The notes under the pieces were generated by a model, which did not search any database, had not been told where the DNA came from, and saw only the letters and a list, made by a program, of their open reading frames with translations. Source: Alphaproteobacteria bacterium (GTDB lineage Bacteria > Pseudomonadota > Alphaproteobacteria > Rhizobiales > Xanthobacteraceae). Taken from it: 8,839 nt of DNA. Each line of letters opens with the position of its first letter. Positions within the stretch are counted from its first letter, which is position 1. The translations under genes and the position numbers were made by a program. Location: NCBI GenBank assembly GCA_005884745.1, contig VAZU01000074.1:9152-17990 (forward strand), read 5' to 3'. Below are positions 1 through 7,338 of this stretch, piece by piece.

Positions 1-73
1 TGCCATGGATGTACTGGAGCGCGATCACCACGCGCTTGTTGGTGGGAATATTCACGCCGGCGATTCGGGCCAC
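1..73 (-). CDS. rpsM: 30S ribosomal protein S13, N-terminal fragment
   Basis: First 24 codons of S13, which sits in the head of the small subunit and contacts 5S-rRNA-side partners and the P-site tRNA. The visible residues read (M)ARIAGVNIPTNKRVVIALQ followed by YIHG, the standard bacterial S13 start. The gene runs off the left edge of the window. The start codon is GTG (positions 73-71); an AGGAG Shine-Dalgarno sits at 86-82, 8 bases upstream. It is the first gene of the alpha operon (rpsM-rpsK-rpoA-rplQ in related bacteria; the others lie outside). It is separated from adk by 154 bases, the largest gap in the window, so it may have its own promoter. The usual rpmJ (L36) gene of enterobacteria is not found upstream, as is normal in alphaproteobacteria. 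Confidence 0.95.
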   Translation of the reverse strand, partial: MARIAGVNIPTNKRVVIALQYIHG

Positions 74-136
74 GATCTTCGCTCCTGTCGCCGGGTGCTG
101 CCGGCTCTGTTCGAGGCAAATGACATGACGCCATGC

Positions 137-171
137 CGACGCTGCCCCCTCCTTCCGGGGAGGCGGCGTCG
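137..171 (-). other. GC-rich hairpin in the rpsM leader
   Basis: On the minus strand an imperfect inverted repeat can fold: an outer stem GACGC/GCGTC and an inner stem CCTCC/GGAGG closing a CCGGAA loop, joined by a C-A mismatch, one G-C pair and a three-G bulge. It lies between the adk stop and the rpsM GTG, about 50 bases upstream of the rpsM Shine-Dalgarno. No run of T follows it, so it is not a typical intrinsic terminator. It could be a leader structure, an mRNA stability element, or a site for ribosomal-protein autoregulation. The last idea is by analogy with the S4-bound leader of the E. coli alpha operon; no sequence similarity is claimed. Confidence 0.45.
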
Positions 172-201
172 CCGGTTGAGCTCTTGCCAAACGGATGCGG
201 G

Positions 202-231
202 TAAATACTGGATTTCCCGTGCTTTCGTCAA
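202..231 (-). promoter_or_regulatory. Possible sigma-70-type promoter for rpsM / alpha operon
   Basis: Minus-strand TTGACG (231-226, five of six matches to TTGACA) is followed after 18 bases by TATTTA (207-202), a weak -10. The -35 box overlaps the adk TGA stop (230-228), and the region is the most AT-rich part of this gap. Initiation near position 195 would give a leader of about 120 bases that includes the hairpin at 171-137. The -10 matches consensus at only three of six places, so this is a candidate only. Confidence 0.35.
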
Positions 232-826
232 CCTCCGCCCGCCGGCATTTTCACCCCCAAGGCCCGGTCGATCGCCTGGGCGACCGCGTCGATCGAAGCC
301 ATGCCGTCGACGCTCCGGAGCAGGCCTTTTTTCCCGTAATAGTCGAGTAGAGGCGCCGTTTGCACGCGGTAGGCGTGAAGGCGCGTCTTCAGCGCCTCCG
401 GATTGTCGTCCGGGCGCACCTTCTCGCCGCGTGCCTCCATCTGCGCGATCCGGGTCGCGATTCGGTCGAGCAGAGCCTTTTCGTCCATCCTGATCTCGAT
501 CACGCCATCGAGCGCCGGTCCCTTGGCCGCCAGCATGCGATCGAGCGCCTCGGCTTGGGGAACCGTGCGCGGGAACCCGTCGAGGATGAAGCCGTTCCTG
601 GCGTCCGGCTGGTCGATCCGGTCGGAAACGATGCCGACCACCACCTCGTCCGGCACCAAGTCCCCGCGGGCCATGATGTCCCTGGCCTTGAGCCCGACGG
701 GAGTGCCGGCGCCGACCGCGGCACGCAGCATGTCGCCGGTCGAGAGCTGCACGATCCCGTGCTTGTCCACCAGGCGCTGCGCCTGGGTACCTTTCCCGGC
801 GCCGGGGGGCCCGAGCAGGATCAGCC

Positions 827-830
<4 letters not shown>
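228..830 (-). CDS. adk: Adenylate kinase
   Basis: Cytosolic enzyme that interconverts ATP + AMP and 2 ADP, keeping adenine nucleotides balanced. The 200-residue product shows the P-loop GPPGAGKGT (residues 7-15), the AMP-binding STGDMLR (30-36) and the DGFPRT motif (84-89). The LID region (about 117-145) is short and has no zinc-binding cysteines; this is the short form usual in alphaproteobacteria. The start is the ATG at 830, whose bases overlap the secY stop as ATGA. That overlap implies translational coupling, and the N-terminus MRLILLGPP matches the family. A much longer open frame extends upstream through secY, but it is only the shifted frame of secY. adk between secY and rpsM is a widespread arrangement. 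The extreme C-terminus ends in AGGG. Confidence 0.97.
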
Positions 831-2158
<1,328 letters not shown>

Positions 2159-2211
2159 GCGTCCGCTTTCCTTTCCGCCGCGCCCGTTCGCACCCCGGGT
2201 CTATATAGGGC

Positions 2212-2700
2212 TCAGGCGGCCGTTTCGCCCGCCTGCGGTTTCGGCGCCAGCACCGCGACCGAGCCGCCGGCCTTTTCGACGGCAGCGACGGCGGATTTCG
2301 AAGCTCCGGCAACCGCGAAGGCAAGTTTGGCGCTGAGCTCGCCGCCGCCGAGAAGGCGCACGCCGTCTCTCGCCCGGCGCAGCACGCCCGCCTTCACCAG
2401 CGCCTCGACGTCGACCTGGACGGCGGGATCGAGACGGCCGGCATCGATCGCCTGCTGCACGCGGCCGAGGCTGACCTCGTTGAAGCGCTTGCGGAAAATG
2501 TTGTTGAAGCCGCGCTTGGGCAGCCGGCGGTGCAGCGGCATTTGCCCGCCTTCGAAGCCCTTGATGGCGACGCCGGAGCGGGCCTTCTGGCCCTTGACGC
2601 CGCGCCCGCCGGTCTTGCCCTTGCCGGAGCCGATGCCGCGGCCGATGCGGCGCCCGGCCTTGCGCGCGCCCGGACGGTCGCGCAGCTCGCTCAACTTCAT
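2212..2700 (-). CDS. rplO: 50S ribosomal protein L15
   Basis: Late-assembling protein of the large subunit that binds 23S rRNA. The 162-residue product has the glycine- and basic-rich N-terminal extension (GRGIGSGKGKTGGRGVKGQK, residues 20-39), then GFEGGQMPLHRRLPKRGFNN (48-67) and the C-terminal L15 signature region with GASKSAVAAVEKAGGSV. The length is normal for the family. The ATG at 2700 forms a 4-base ATGA overlap with the rpmD stop, suggesting coupled translation. The coding sequence ends 53 bases before secY. Confidence 0.97.
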   Translation of the reverse strand: MKLSELRDRPGARKAGRRIGRGIGSGKGKTGGRGVKGQKARSGVAIKGFEGGQMPLHRRLPKRGFNNIFRKRFNEVSLGRVQQAIDAGRLDPAVQVDVEALVKAGVLRRARDGVRLLGGGELSAKLAFAVAGASKSAVAAVEKAGGSVAVLAPKPQAGETAA

Positions 2701-2894
2701 CGATCCGCTCCTTCCACCACGCGCACGAGATGCCGCACCTTGGCGATCATGCCGCGGGTCGCCGGCGTATCGGGCAACTCCGCCACCCGGTCGATCCGGT
2801 TGAGCCCGAGCCCGATCAGGGTCTCGTGCTGGTCGTGCTTGCGGCGGGCCGCGCTCGCGATCTGCCGTACCTTGATTTTCTTTGCACCGGCCAT
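2697..2894 (-). CDS. rpmD: 50S ribosomal protein L30
   Basis: Small large-subunit protein of 65 residues. It carries the L30 core: KIKVRQIASAARRKHDQHET, then LIGLGLNRIDRVAELPDTPA and RGMIAKVRHLVRVVE. The length is typical of bacterial L30. The ATG at 2894 has a GGGGAG ribosome-binding site about 7 bases upstream in a 30-base gap after rpsE. That gap also holds a tandem 7-base repeat (AGCGCGG twice, two bases apart). The stop overlaps the rplO ATG as ATGA. Confidence 0.95.
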   Translation of the reverse strand: MAGAKKIKVRQIASAARRKHDQHETLIGLGLNRIDRVAELPDTPATRGMIAKVRHLVRVVEGADR

Positions 2895-2924
2895 GTCGTG
2901 CTCCCCGCGCTTTCCGCGCTTCTC

Positions 2925-3473
2925 TTAGTCCGCCGCCGCCTCGGTCTCGCCCTCGCGGCGGCGCGCCTGCAGGGTGGAGACCTTCAGATTGCGGCGGGCC
3001 GCGACCGAGCGCGGGCTGTCCTGCCTTTTCAGCGCATCGAACGTCGCGCGCACCATGTTGTACGGATTGGAAGATCCGATCGATTTCGCCACCACGTCCT
3101 GCATCCCGAGCGTCTCGAACACGGCGCGCATCGGGCCCCCGGCGATGATGCCGGTCCCGGGCGGCGCCGCGCGCAGCAACACCTTGCCTGCGCCGTGGCG
3201 CCCGAGCACGTCGTGATGCAGGGTCCGGCCCTCGCGCAGCGGCACCCGCGTGAGGCGGCGCTTGGCCGCGTCGGTGGCCTTGCGGATCGCCTCCGGCACC
3301 TCGCGAGCCTTGCCGTGGCCGTAGCCGACGCGGCCCTTCTGGTCGCCGACGACCACGAGCGCCGCAAATCCGAAGCGCCGGCCGCCCTTGACCACCTTGG
3401 CCACGCGGTTGATGTGCACGAGCTTGTCGACGAACTCGCTGTCGCGCTCTTCCCGCTCGCGTTCACGTGCCAT
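2925..3473 (-). CDS. rpsE: 30S ribosomal protein S5
   Basis: Small-subunit protein at the mRNA entry region, involved in decoding fidelity. The 182-residue product has a charged N-terminus (MAREREREERDSEF), the N-terminal double-stranded-RNA-binding fold with VVKGGRRFGFAALVVVGDQK (residues 27-46), and the C-terminal half with GTGIIAGGPMRAVFETLGMQ and DVVAKSIGSSNPYN. The KVVKGGR loop, where spectinomycin-resistance changes map in other bacteria, is unaltered. The stop is TAA. The start ATG at 3473 follows rplR by 46 bases, with only a modest GGA purine motif upstream. Confidence 0.97.
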   Translation of the reverse strand: MAREREREERDSEFVDKLVHINRVAKVVKGGRRFGFAALVVVGDQKGRVGYGHGKAREVPEAIRKATDAAKRRLTRVPLREGRTLHHDVLGRHGAGKVLLRAAPPGTGIIAGGPMRAVFETLGMQDVVAKSIGSSNPYNMVRATFDALKRQDSPRSVAARRNLKVSTLQARRREGETEAAAD

Positions 3474-3519
3474 GCTTATGTTCCATCCTGGTTCGGGTCC
3501 TTTGCCCGCAATTTCAATT

Positions 3520-3882
3520 CTAGAAGCTCAATCCGCCTTCGCGGGCGGCGTCGGCCAACGCCTTGACGCGGCCGTGAAACAAGTAGCGGCCGCGGTCGAA
3601 CACGACTTGCTTGACGCCCTTGGCGAGCGCGCGCTCGGCAAGAAGCTTGCCTACCGCCTTGGCGGCCGCGATATCGGCGCCGGTCTTGAGTTCCTCGCGC
3701 ATCGGCTTTTCCAGCGAGGAGGCGGCGGCGAGCGTCTCGCCCTTGCCGTCGTCGATGACTTGCGCATAGATGTGCTTCGACGAGCGGTGGACGCAAAGTC
3801 GCACCCTCGAACCCGCCGCGGATTTGACGGCGCGGCGCACGCTGGCTTCGCGCCGCGCGACCGCCTTGCGATCCTGCGCCAT
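3520..3882 (-). CDS. rplR: 50S ribosomal protein L18
   Basis: 5S-rRNA-binding protein of the central protuberance, acting with L5. The 120-residue product is the usual size and contains RLCVHRSSKHIYAQVIDD (residues 28-45) and the C-terminal FDRGRYLFHGRVKALADAAR characteristic of L18. I chose the ATG at 3882 because MAQDRKAVARR matches family N-termini and GGGAG lies upstream in the 13-base gap from rplF. The longer open frame that begins upstream at 4251 is the shifted frame of rplF. Confidence 0.97.
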   Translation of the reverse strand: MAQDRKAVARREASVRRAVKSAAGSRVRLCVHRSSKHIYAQVIDDGKGETLAAASSLEKPMREELKTGADIAAAKAVGKLLAERALAKGVKQVVFDRGRYLFHGRVKALADAAREGGLSF

Positions 3883-3895
3883 CAGCGGCTCCCGA

Positions 3896-4429
3896 TCATT
3901 TCTTCTTGCCTTCCTTGCGGAAGATGTACTCGCCCGCGTACTTGACGCCCTTGCCCTTGTACGGCTCGGGCGGCCGGAACGCGCGGATCTCGGCGGCGAC
4001 CTGTCCGACTTTCTGGCGGTCGATCCCGGATACCACGACCTCGACCGGCCGCGGCGTCGCGATCGCGATGCCGTCGGGGATCGGATAGGTGACGTCGTGG
4101 CTGAACCCGAGCGAGAGATGCAGGTTCTTGCCCTGAACCGCCGCCCGGTAGCCCACGCCGCTGATCTCCAATCGCTTCTCGAAGCCCTTGGTGACGCCGG
4201 TGACCAGATTGTTGACCAGCGAGCGCGACAGCCCCCACATGGCGCGCGCACGCTTGGTCTCCGCGCGCGGCGCCACGATGATGCTGTCGGCCTCCATTCG
4301 CGGCGTGATGTCGTCGTGGAGCACGACTTCGAGCGCGCCCTTCGGCCCCTTGACCTTGACCTTCTGGCCCTCGACGCTGGCGCTCACGCCTTGCGGCACC
4401 GCCACCGCCTTCCTACCGATGCGAGACAT
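3896..4429 (-). CDS. rplF: 50S ribosomal protein L6
   Basis: Large-subunit protein near the factor-binding (sarcin-ricin loop) region. The 177-residue product has two related domains and ends with the signature EPYKGKGVKYAGEYIFRKEG plus a lysine tail. The start is set at MSRIGRKAV (ATG at 4429), the family N-terminus. An in-frame ATG at 4474 would add 15 non-family residues and overlap rpsH, so I reject it. The upstream region has GGAAGAGAGAGAGACC, a long purine tract rather than a clean Shine-Dalgarno. The gap from rpsH is 29 bases. Confidence 0.97.
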   Translation of the reverse strand: MSRIGRKAVAVPQGVSASVEGQKVKVKGPKGALEVVLHDDITPRMEADSIIVAPRAETKRARAMWGLSRSLVNNLVTGVTKGFEKRLEISGVGYRAAVQGKNLHLSLGFSHDVTYPIPDGIAIATPRPVEVVVSGIDRQKVGQVAAEIRAFRPPEPYKGKGVKYAGEYIFRKEGKKK

Positions 4430-4458
4430 GGTCTCTCTCTCTTCCTGCTCTTTCCCGC

Positions 4459-4857
4459 TCAGAACACCGTGCACAGGATCTCGCCGCCGACGTTCTGATC
4501 GCGCGCGTCGTGGTCGGCCATGACGCCCTTGGGCGTCGACAGGATCGACACGCCGAGCCCGTTGTTGATGCGCGGCAGGGTCTTGACCGAGGCATAGACC
4601 CGCCGTCCCGGCTTCGACACCCTGGCAATCTCGCGGATCACCGGCTCGCCGTCGAAATATTTCAGCTCGACCTCGAATTCGGTGCGGCCGTTGCCGTATT
4701 CCACCGTGGAATAGCCGCGGATGTAGCCTTCGCTCTTGAGCACGTCGAGCACGCGCGCCCGCAGCGTCGATCCGGGGGTCGACACTTTGGATTTGTTGCG
4801 CATCTGCGCGTTGCGAATGCGGGCGATCAGGTCGCCGAGCGGATCGTTCAGAGCCAT
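4459..4857 (-). CDS. rpsH: 30S ribosomal protein S8
   Basis: 16S rRNA-binding assembly protein of the small-subunit platform. In E. coli it also represses its own operon by binding spc mRNA; whether that holds here cannot be seen. The 132-residue product begins MALNDPLGDLIARIRNAQ and contains the S8 signature GLGVSILSTPKGVMADHDAR (residues 100-119), ending GGEILCTVF. A strong GAGGAGGAG ribosome-binding site overlaps the rpsN stop codon in the 13-base gap, so translation is probably coupled. Confidence 0.97.
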   Translation of the reverse strand: MALNDPLGDLIARIRNAQMRNKSKVSTPGSTLRARVLDVLKSEGYIRGYSTVEYGNGRTEFEVELKYFDGEPVIREIARVSKPGRRVYASVKTLPRINNGLGVSILSTPKGVMADHDARDQNVGGEILCTVF

Positions 4858-4870
4858 CGTGCGCTCCTCC

Positions 4871-5176
4871 TCACCAGCTCGATTTGACGAGACCGGGGAT
4901 GACGCCCCTGGCGCCGAGCTCCCGCAAGGCGATGCGGCTCATCCTGAGCTTGCGATAGAAGCCGCGCGGGCGCCCGGTGATCTCGCAGCGGTTGCGAATG
5001 CGCGTGCTCGAGGAGTTGCGCGGCAATTGCGCCAGCTTGAGCGCCGCCGCGAACCGCTCCTCGGTCGGCAGCGCCTTGTCGCGCGCGATCGCCTTGAGCC
5101 GGGATCGCCGGCCGGAGAATTTCTTCGCCAGCTTGCGCCGCCGGTTGTTCTTTTCGATCGAGCTCTTCTTCGCCAT
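4871..5176 (-). CDS. rpsN: 30S ribosomal protein S14 (zinc-independent, long form)
   Basis: Small-subunit head protein, 101 residues. It starts MAKKSSIEKNNRRRKLAKKF and has the signature RNRCEITGRPRGFYRKLRMS (residues 61-80), ending GVIPGLVKSSW. Only one cysteine (C64) is present where the zinc form has paired CxxC motifs, so this is the long zinc-free type normal for alphaproteobacteria. The ATG at 5176 has AGGAG upstream (CCAGGAGACCTAG). The 38-base gap after rplE contains half of a perfect inverted repeat. Confidence 0.97.
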   Translation of the reverse strand: MAKKSSIEKNNRRRKLAKKFSGRRSRLKAIARDKALPTEERFAAALKLAQLPRNSSSTRIRNRCEITGRPRGFYRKLRMSRIALRELGARGVIPGLVKSSW

Positions 5177-5200
5177 CTAGGTCTCCTGGCCTTCCGCGTC

Positions 5201-5217
5201 TGAGGAAAACTTCCTCA
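5201..5217. repeat. Perfect 7-base inverted repeat at the rplE stop codon
   Basis: The bases TGAGGAA-AAC-TTCCTCA (plus strand) form a perfect 7-bp inverted repeat with a 3-base loop. On the mRNA strand it starts at the rplE TGA (5217-5215) and extends into the rplE-rpsN gap, ending 24 bases before the rpsN start. No T-run follows, so it is not a classic terminator. It may be a small mRNA structure between the two genes, or chance. Confidence 0.4.
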
Positions 5218-5772
5218 CTGCCGGAACGGGAAATTGAATGCGGCGAGCAGCGCGCGCGCCTCGTCGTCGGTCGCGGCGGTCGTGCACACGACCACGTCCA
5301 TGCCCCAAATCTCCGCGGTCTTGTCGTAGTCGATCTCGGGGAAGATGATGTGCTCCTTGATGCCGATGGTGTAATTGCCGCGGCCGTCGAAGCTCTTCAC
5401 ATTGAGCCCGCGGAAATCGCGGACCCGCGGCAGCGCGATGTTCACCAGCCGGTCGACGAAATCGTACATCCTGGCCTTGCGCAGCGTCACCTTGCAGCCG
5501 ATCGCCTGTCCCTCGCGCACCTTGAAGGTGGCGATCGACTTGCGCGCCTTGGTGATCACCGCCTTCTGCGCGGCGATCAGCGTGAGATCGGCGGCAGCCG
5601 ACTCGACCTTCTTGCGGTCGGCGACGCCCTCGCCGATGCCCATGTTGATCACCACCTTGTCGAGTCTGGGCACCTGCAACGGATTCTCGTAGCCGAACTG
5701 CTCGACGAGCTTGCCCTTCACGACTTCGTCGTAGAGCGCCCGCATGCGCGGCATGTAAGCCACTTCAGCCAT
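5215..5772 (-). CDS. rplE: 50S ribosomal protein L5
   Basis: 5S-rRNA-binding protein of the central protuberance that contacts P-site tRNA and S13 across the subunit bridge. The 185-residue product has the L5 signature PRLDKVVINMGIGEG (residues 35-49), then ALPRVRDFRGLNVKSFDGRG, EHIIFPEIDYDK and the C-terminal DDEARALLAAFNFPFRQ. Length and ends are normal for alphaproteobacteria. The ATG at 5772 lies inside the end of rplX (8-base overlap, ATGGCTGA), so it is probably translated by coupling. Confidence 0.97.
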   Translation of the reverse strand: MAEVAYMPRMRALYDEVVKGKLVEQFGYENPLQVPRLDKVVINMGIGEGVADRKKVESAAADLTLIAAQKAVITKARKSIATFKVREGQAIGCKVTLRKARMYDFVDRLVNIALPRVRDFRGLNVKSFDGRGNYTIGIKEHIIFPEIDYDKTAEIWGMDVVVCTTAATDDEARALLAAFNFPFRQ

Positions 5773-6082
5773 CGATCTCGACTCCCGAACGCTTGGCGAC
5801 GCGCACCTTCCTGCCGTCGGCCATGATCTTGAATCCGACCCGGGTCGGCTTGCCGTCCCTCGGATCGGCCAGCGCCAGATTCGACAGGTGGACCGATGCC
5901 TCCTTGGAGATGATGCCGCCGTCCTGGGTCGGCGACTGACGCTGGTGGCGCTTGACGATGTGCACGCCGCGCACCAGCGCGCGATCCCGCTCGCGCAAGA
6001 TCTGGATCACCTCGCCGGTGCGGCCCTTGTCGCGCCCGGTGAGCACGACGACCTTGTCGCCCTTGCGGATCTTGGCCGCCAT
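5765..6082 (-). CDS. rplX: 50S ribosomal protein L24
   Basis: Assembly-initiating large-subunit protein that lies near the polypeptide exit. The 105-residue product has the N-terminal KOW motif (KIRKGDKVVVLTGRDKGRTG, residues 4-23), HIVKRHQRQSPTQDGGI and the C-terminal TRVGFKIMADGRKVRVAKRS. The start is the ATG at 6082, which shares one base with the rplN stop (TGATG). A longer in-frame extension upstream is only a shifted frame of rplN. The end overlaps rplE by 8 bases. Confidence 0.97.
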   Translation of the reverse strand: MAAKIRKGDKVVVLTGRDKGRTGEVIQILRERDRALVRGVHIVKRHQRQSPTQDGGIISKEASVHLSNLALADPRDGKPTRVGFKIMADGRKVRVAKRSGVEIDG

Positions 6083-6450
6083 CACAGCACCTCGGGGGCG
6101 AGCGAGATGATCTTCATGTGGTTCTTGGCGCGCAATTCGCGCGGCACGGGACCGAAGATGCGGGTGCCGACCGGCTCGGCTTGGGCGTTGATCAGCACCG
6201 CGGCGTTGCGGTCGAAGCGGATGACGGAGCCGTCGGGGCGGCGGATATCCTTCGAGACCCGGACCACGACCGCCTTCATCACTTCGCCCTTCTTGACGCG
6301 CCCGCGCGGGATCGCCTCCTTGACCGAGACGACGATGACGTCGCCCACCGTCGCGTATTTGCGCTTGGAGCCGCCCAGCACCTTGATGCACATGACGCGC
6401 CGCGCGCCGGAATTGTCGGCGACGTCGAGGTTGGTCTGCATCTGAATCAT
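6082..6450 (-). CDS. rplN: 50S ribosomal protein L14
   Basis: Highly conserved large-subunit protein at the subunit interface (bridge to 16S helix 14). The 122-residue product starts MIQMQTNLDVADNSGARRVM, has KAVVVRVSKDIRRPDGSVIR (residues 59-78) and DRNAAVLIN, and ends RELRAKNHMKIISLAPEVL, all typical with no gaps. The ATG at 6450 is preceded by GAGG. It is the first gene of the classical spc operon; the 37-base gap from rpsQ shows no obvious promoter, so read-through from the S10 operon is likely. Confidence 0.98.
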   Translation of the reverse strand: MIQMQTNLDVADNSGARRVMCIKVLGGSKRKYATVGDVIVVSVKEAIPRGRVKKGEVMKAVVVRVSKDIRRPDGSVIRFDRNAAVLINAQAEPVGTRIFGPVPRELRAKNHMKIISLAPEVL

Positions 6451-6487
6451 GATGCGCCTCGTTCTCTCTTCCTGCGCGCGCGGCGCT

Positions 6488-6733
6488 TCATTTCGCCCGT
6501 TTCTCGCCCCGGGCCACGGCCCAGCGCTTCAGCCTGGAGATCGGCCGGTGCTCCTCGATCCATACGATGTCGCCGACCGAGAATTCGTTGCTCTCGTCGT
6601 GGGCGTGATAGTTCTTGGTGCGCCGTACCGTCTTCTTGAGGAGCGGATGGGTGAAGCGGCGCTCGACCCGGACGATCACCGTCTTGTCCTGCTTGTCGCT
6701 CACCACCGTGCCCTGCAGCATGCGTTTCGGCAT
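6488..6733 (-). CDS. rpsQ: 30S ribosomal protein S17
   Basis: Primary 16S rRNA-binding protein of the small subunit with an OB fold. The 81-residue product reads MPKRMLQGTVVSDKQDKTVI, then RRFTHPLLKKTVRRTKNY, and the S17 signature region GDIVWIEEHRPIS (residues 54-66). The ATG at 6733 has a strong GAGGAGA ribosome-binding site that overlaps the rpmC stop, suggesting coupling. The C-terminal tail (ARGEKRAK) is short and basic. Confidence 0.97.
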   Translation of the reverse strand: MPKRMLQGTVVSDKQDKTVIVRVERRFTHPLLKKTVRRTKNYHAHDESNEFSVGDIVWIEEHRPISRLKRWAVARGEKRAK

Positions 6734-6743
6734 TCCACTCTCC

Positions 6744-6950
6744 TCATTTCGCCCTGGGTTGAACGGCCTGCTTCTGCCGCGCGATGGTCTGGATCCGGGC
6801 GATGTCGCGCCGCACCTGCCGCACCCGCGCCGTGTTCTCGAGCTGACCGGTCGCCCGCTGGAATCGCAGGTTGAACCGCTCCTTCTTCAGCTTGAGCAGC
6901 TCGTCGTTGAGCTGGTCCAGCGTCATCGATCTCACGTCGGCGGCCTTCAT
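6744..6950 (-). CDS. rpmC: 50S ribosomal protein L29
   Basis: Small helical large-subunit protein beside the polypeptide exit tunnel, part of the docking platform for SRP and trigger factor. The 68-residue product starts MKAADVRSMTLDQLNDELLK and includes LKKERFNLRFQRATGQLENT and ARVRQVRRDIARIQTIA (up to about residue 58). The ATG at 6950 follows GGGAAGG in the 13-base gap from rplP. Confidence 0.96.
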   Translation of the reverse strand: MKAADVRSMTLDQLNDELLKLKKERFNLRFQRATGQLENTARVRQVRRDIARIQTIARQKQAVQPRAK

Positions 6951-6963
6951 CCTGAGCCTTCCC

Positions 6964-7308
6964 CTATTCGGCGATGCGCTCGACGAATCGCGTCTTGACC
7001 GAGAGCTTCGCGGCCGCGAGCGCCAAGGCTTCCCGCGCGACTTCCACCGGCACGCCGTCGATCTCGAACATGATGCGGCCGGGCTTGACGCGGCACACCC
7101 ACAGCTCCGGCGTGCCCTTGCCCTTGCCCATTCGCACCTCGATCGGCTTCTTCGACACCGGCACGTCGGGAAACACCCGGATCCACACCCGGCCGGCGCG
7201 CTTCATGTGCCGCGTCATCGCGAAGTTGAGCGCGGTCGCCGAGGACGCCTTGCCGTGAATGCGTCCCTTGTGCGCCTTGCGGAATTTGGTCCGGACCGGT
7301 TGCAGCAT
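6964..7308 (-). CDS. rplP: 50S ribosomal protein L16, with 23-residue internal deletion
   Basis: L16 helps position tRNA in the A site and organises the peptidyl-transferase region. The ends are canonical: MLQPVRTKFRKAHKGRIHG at the start and TRFVERIAE at the end, with the EVRMGKGKGTPELW loop present. That loop includes the arginine equivalent to E. coli R81, a hydroxylation site. The product is only 114 residues instead of about 137. After TALNF (residues 25-29) the sequence jumps straight to AMTRHMKRAGRVW, so the segment equivalent to E. coli 29-51 (conserved GLKA...TARQIEAARR, a strand plus helix) is missing without a frame change. I used the ATG at 7308; an in-frame TTG at 7335 adds residues not in the family. 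The ribosome-binding site is weak (GGAACGAAG). Function as written is doubtful; it may be an assembly error or a truly altered copy. Confidence 0.9.
   Translation of the reverse strand: MLQPVRTKFRKAHKGRIHGKASSATALNFAMTRHMKRAGRVWIRVFPDVPVSKKPIEVRMGKGKGTPELWVCRVKPGRIMFEIDGVPVEVAREALALAAAKLSVKTRFVERIAE
7216..7227 (-). other. rplP: Junction of the in-frame deletion in rplP
   Basis: On the minus strand the codons AAC TTC GCG ATG (N28, F29, A30, M31 of the encoded L16) join two regions that are about 23 codons (69 bases) apart in normal rplP genes. Both sides align without any other gap. The junction lies between TTC (7224-7222) and GCG (7221-7219), a CG-rich spot where slippage or recombination between short repeats is plausible. 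The removed sequence cannot be seen here. Confidence 0.8.
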
Positions 7309-7338
7309 GATCTTCGTTCCGTTCGCTCGAAGCAACCG

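Noticed and set aside
137..171. Intrinsic terminator after adk
   Set aside because: The hairpin is stable, but no T-run follows on the mRNA strand and it lies some 55 bases past the adk stop; kept only as a leader hairpin.
2203..2208. CTATAT on the minus strand in the rplO-secY gap, resembling a -10 box
   Set aside because: At 17 bases upstream the sequence is CGGGCG, nothing like a -35 box, so I do not call a secY promoter.
4430..4474. Upstream ATG start for rplF that adds 15 residues
   Set aside because: It would overlap the rpsH end, and the extra residues do not belong to L6; MSRIG at 4429 is the family start.
7309..7335. Upstream TTG start for rplP that adds nine residues
   Set aside because: The added residues are not part of L16, and the family N-terminus MLQP begins at the ATG at 7308.
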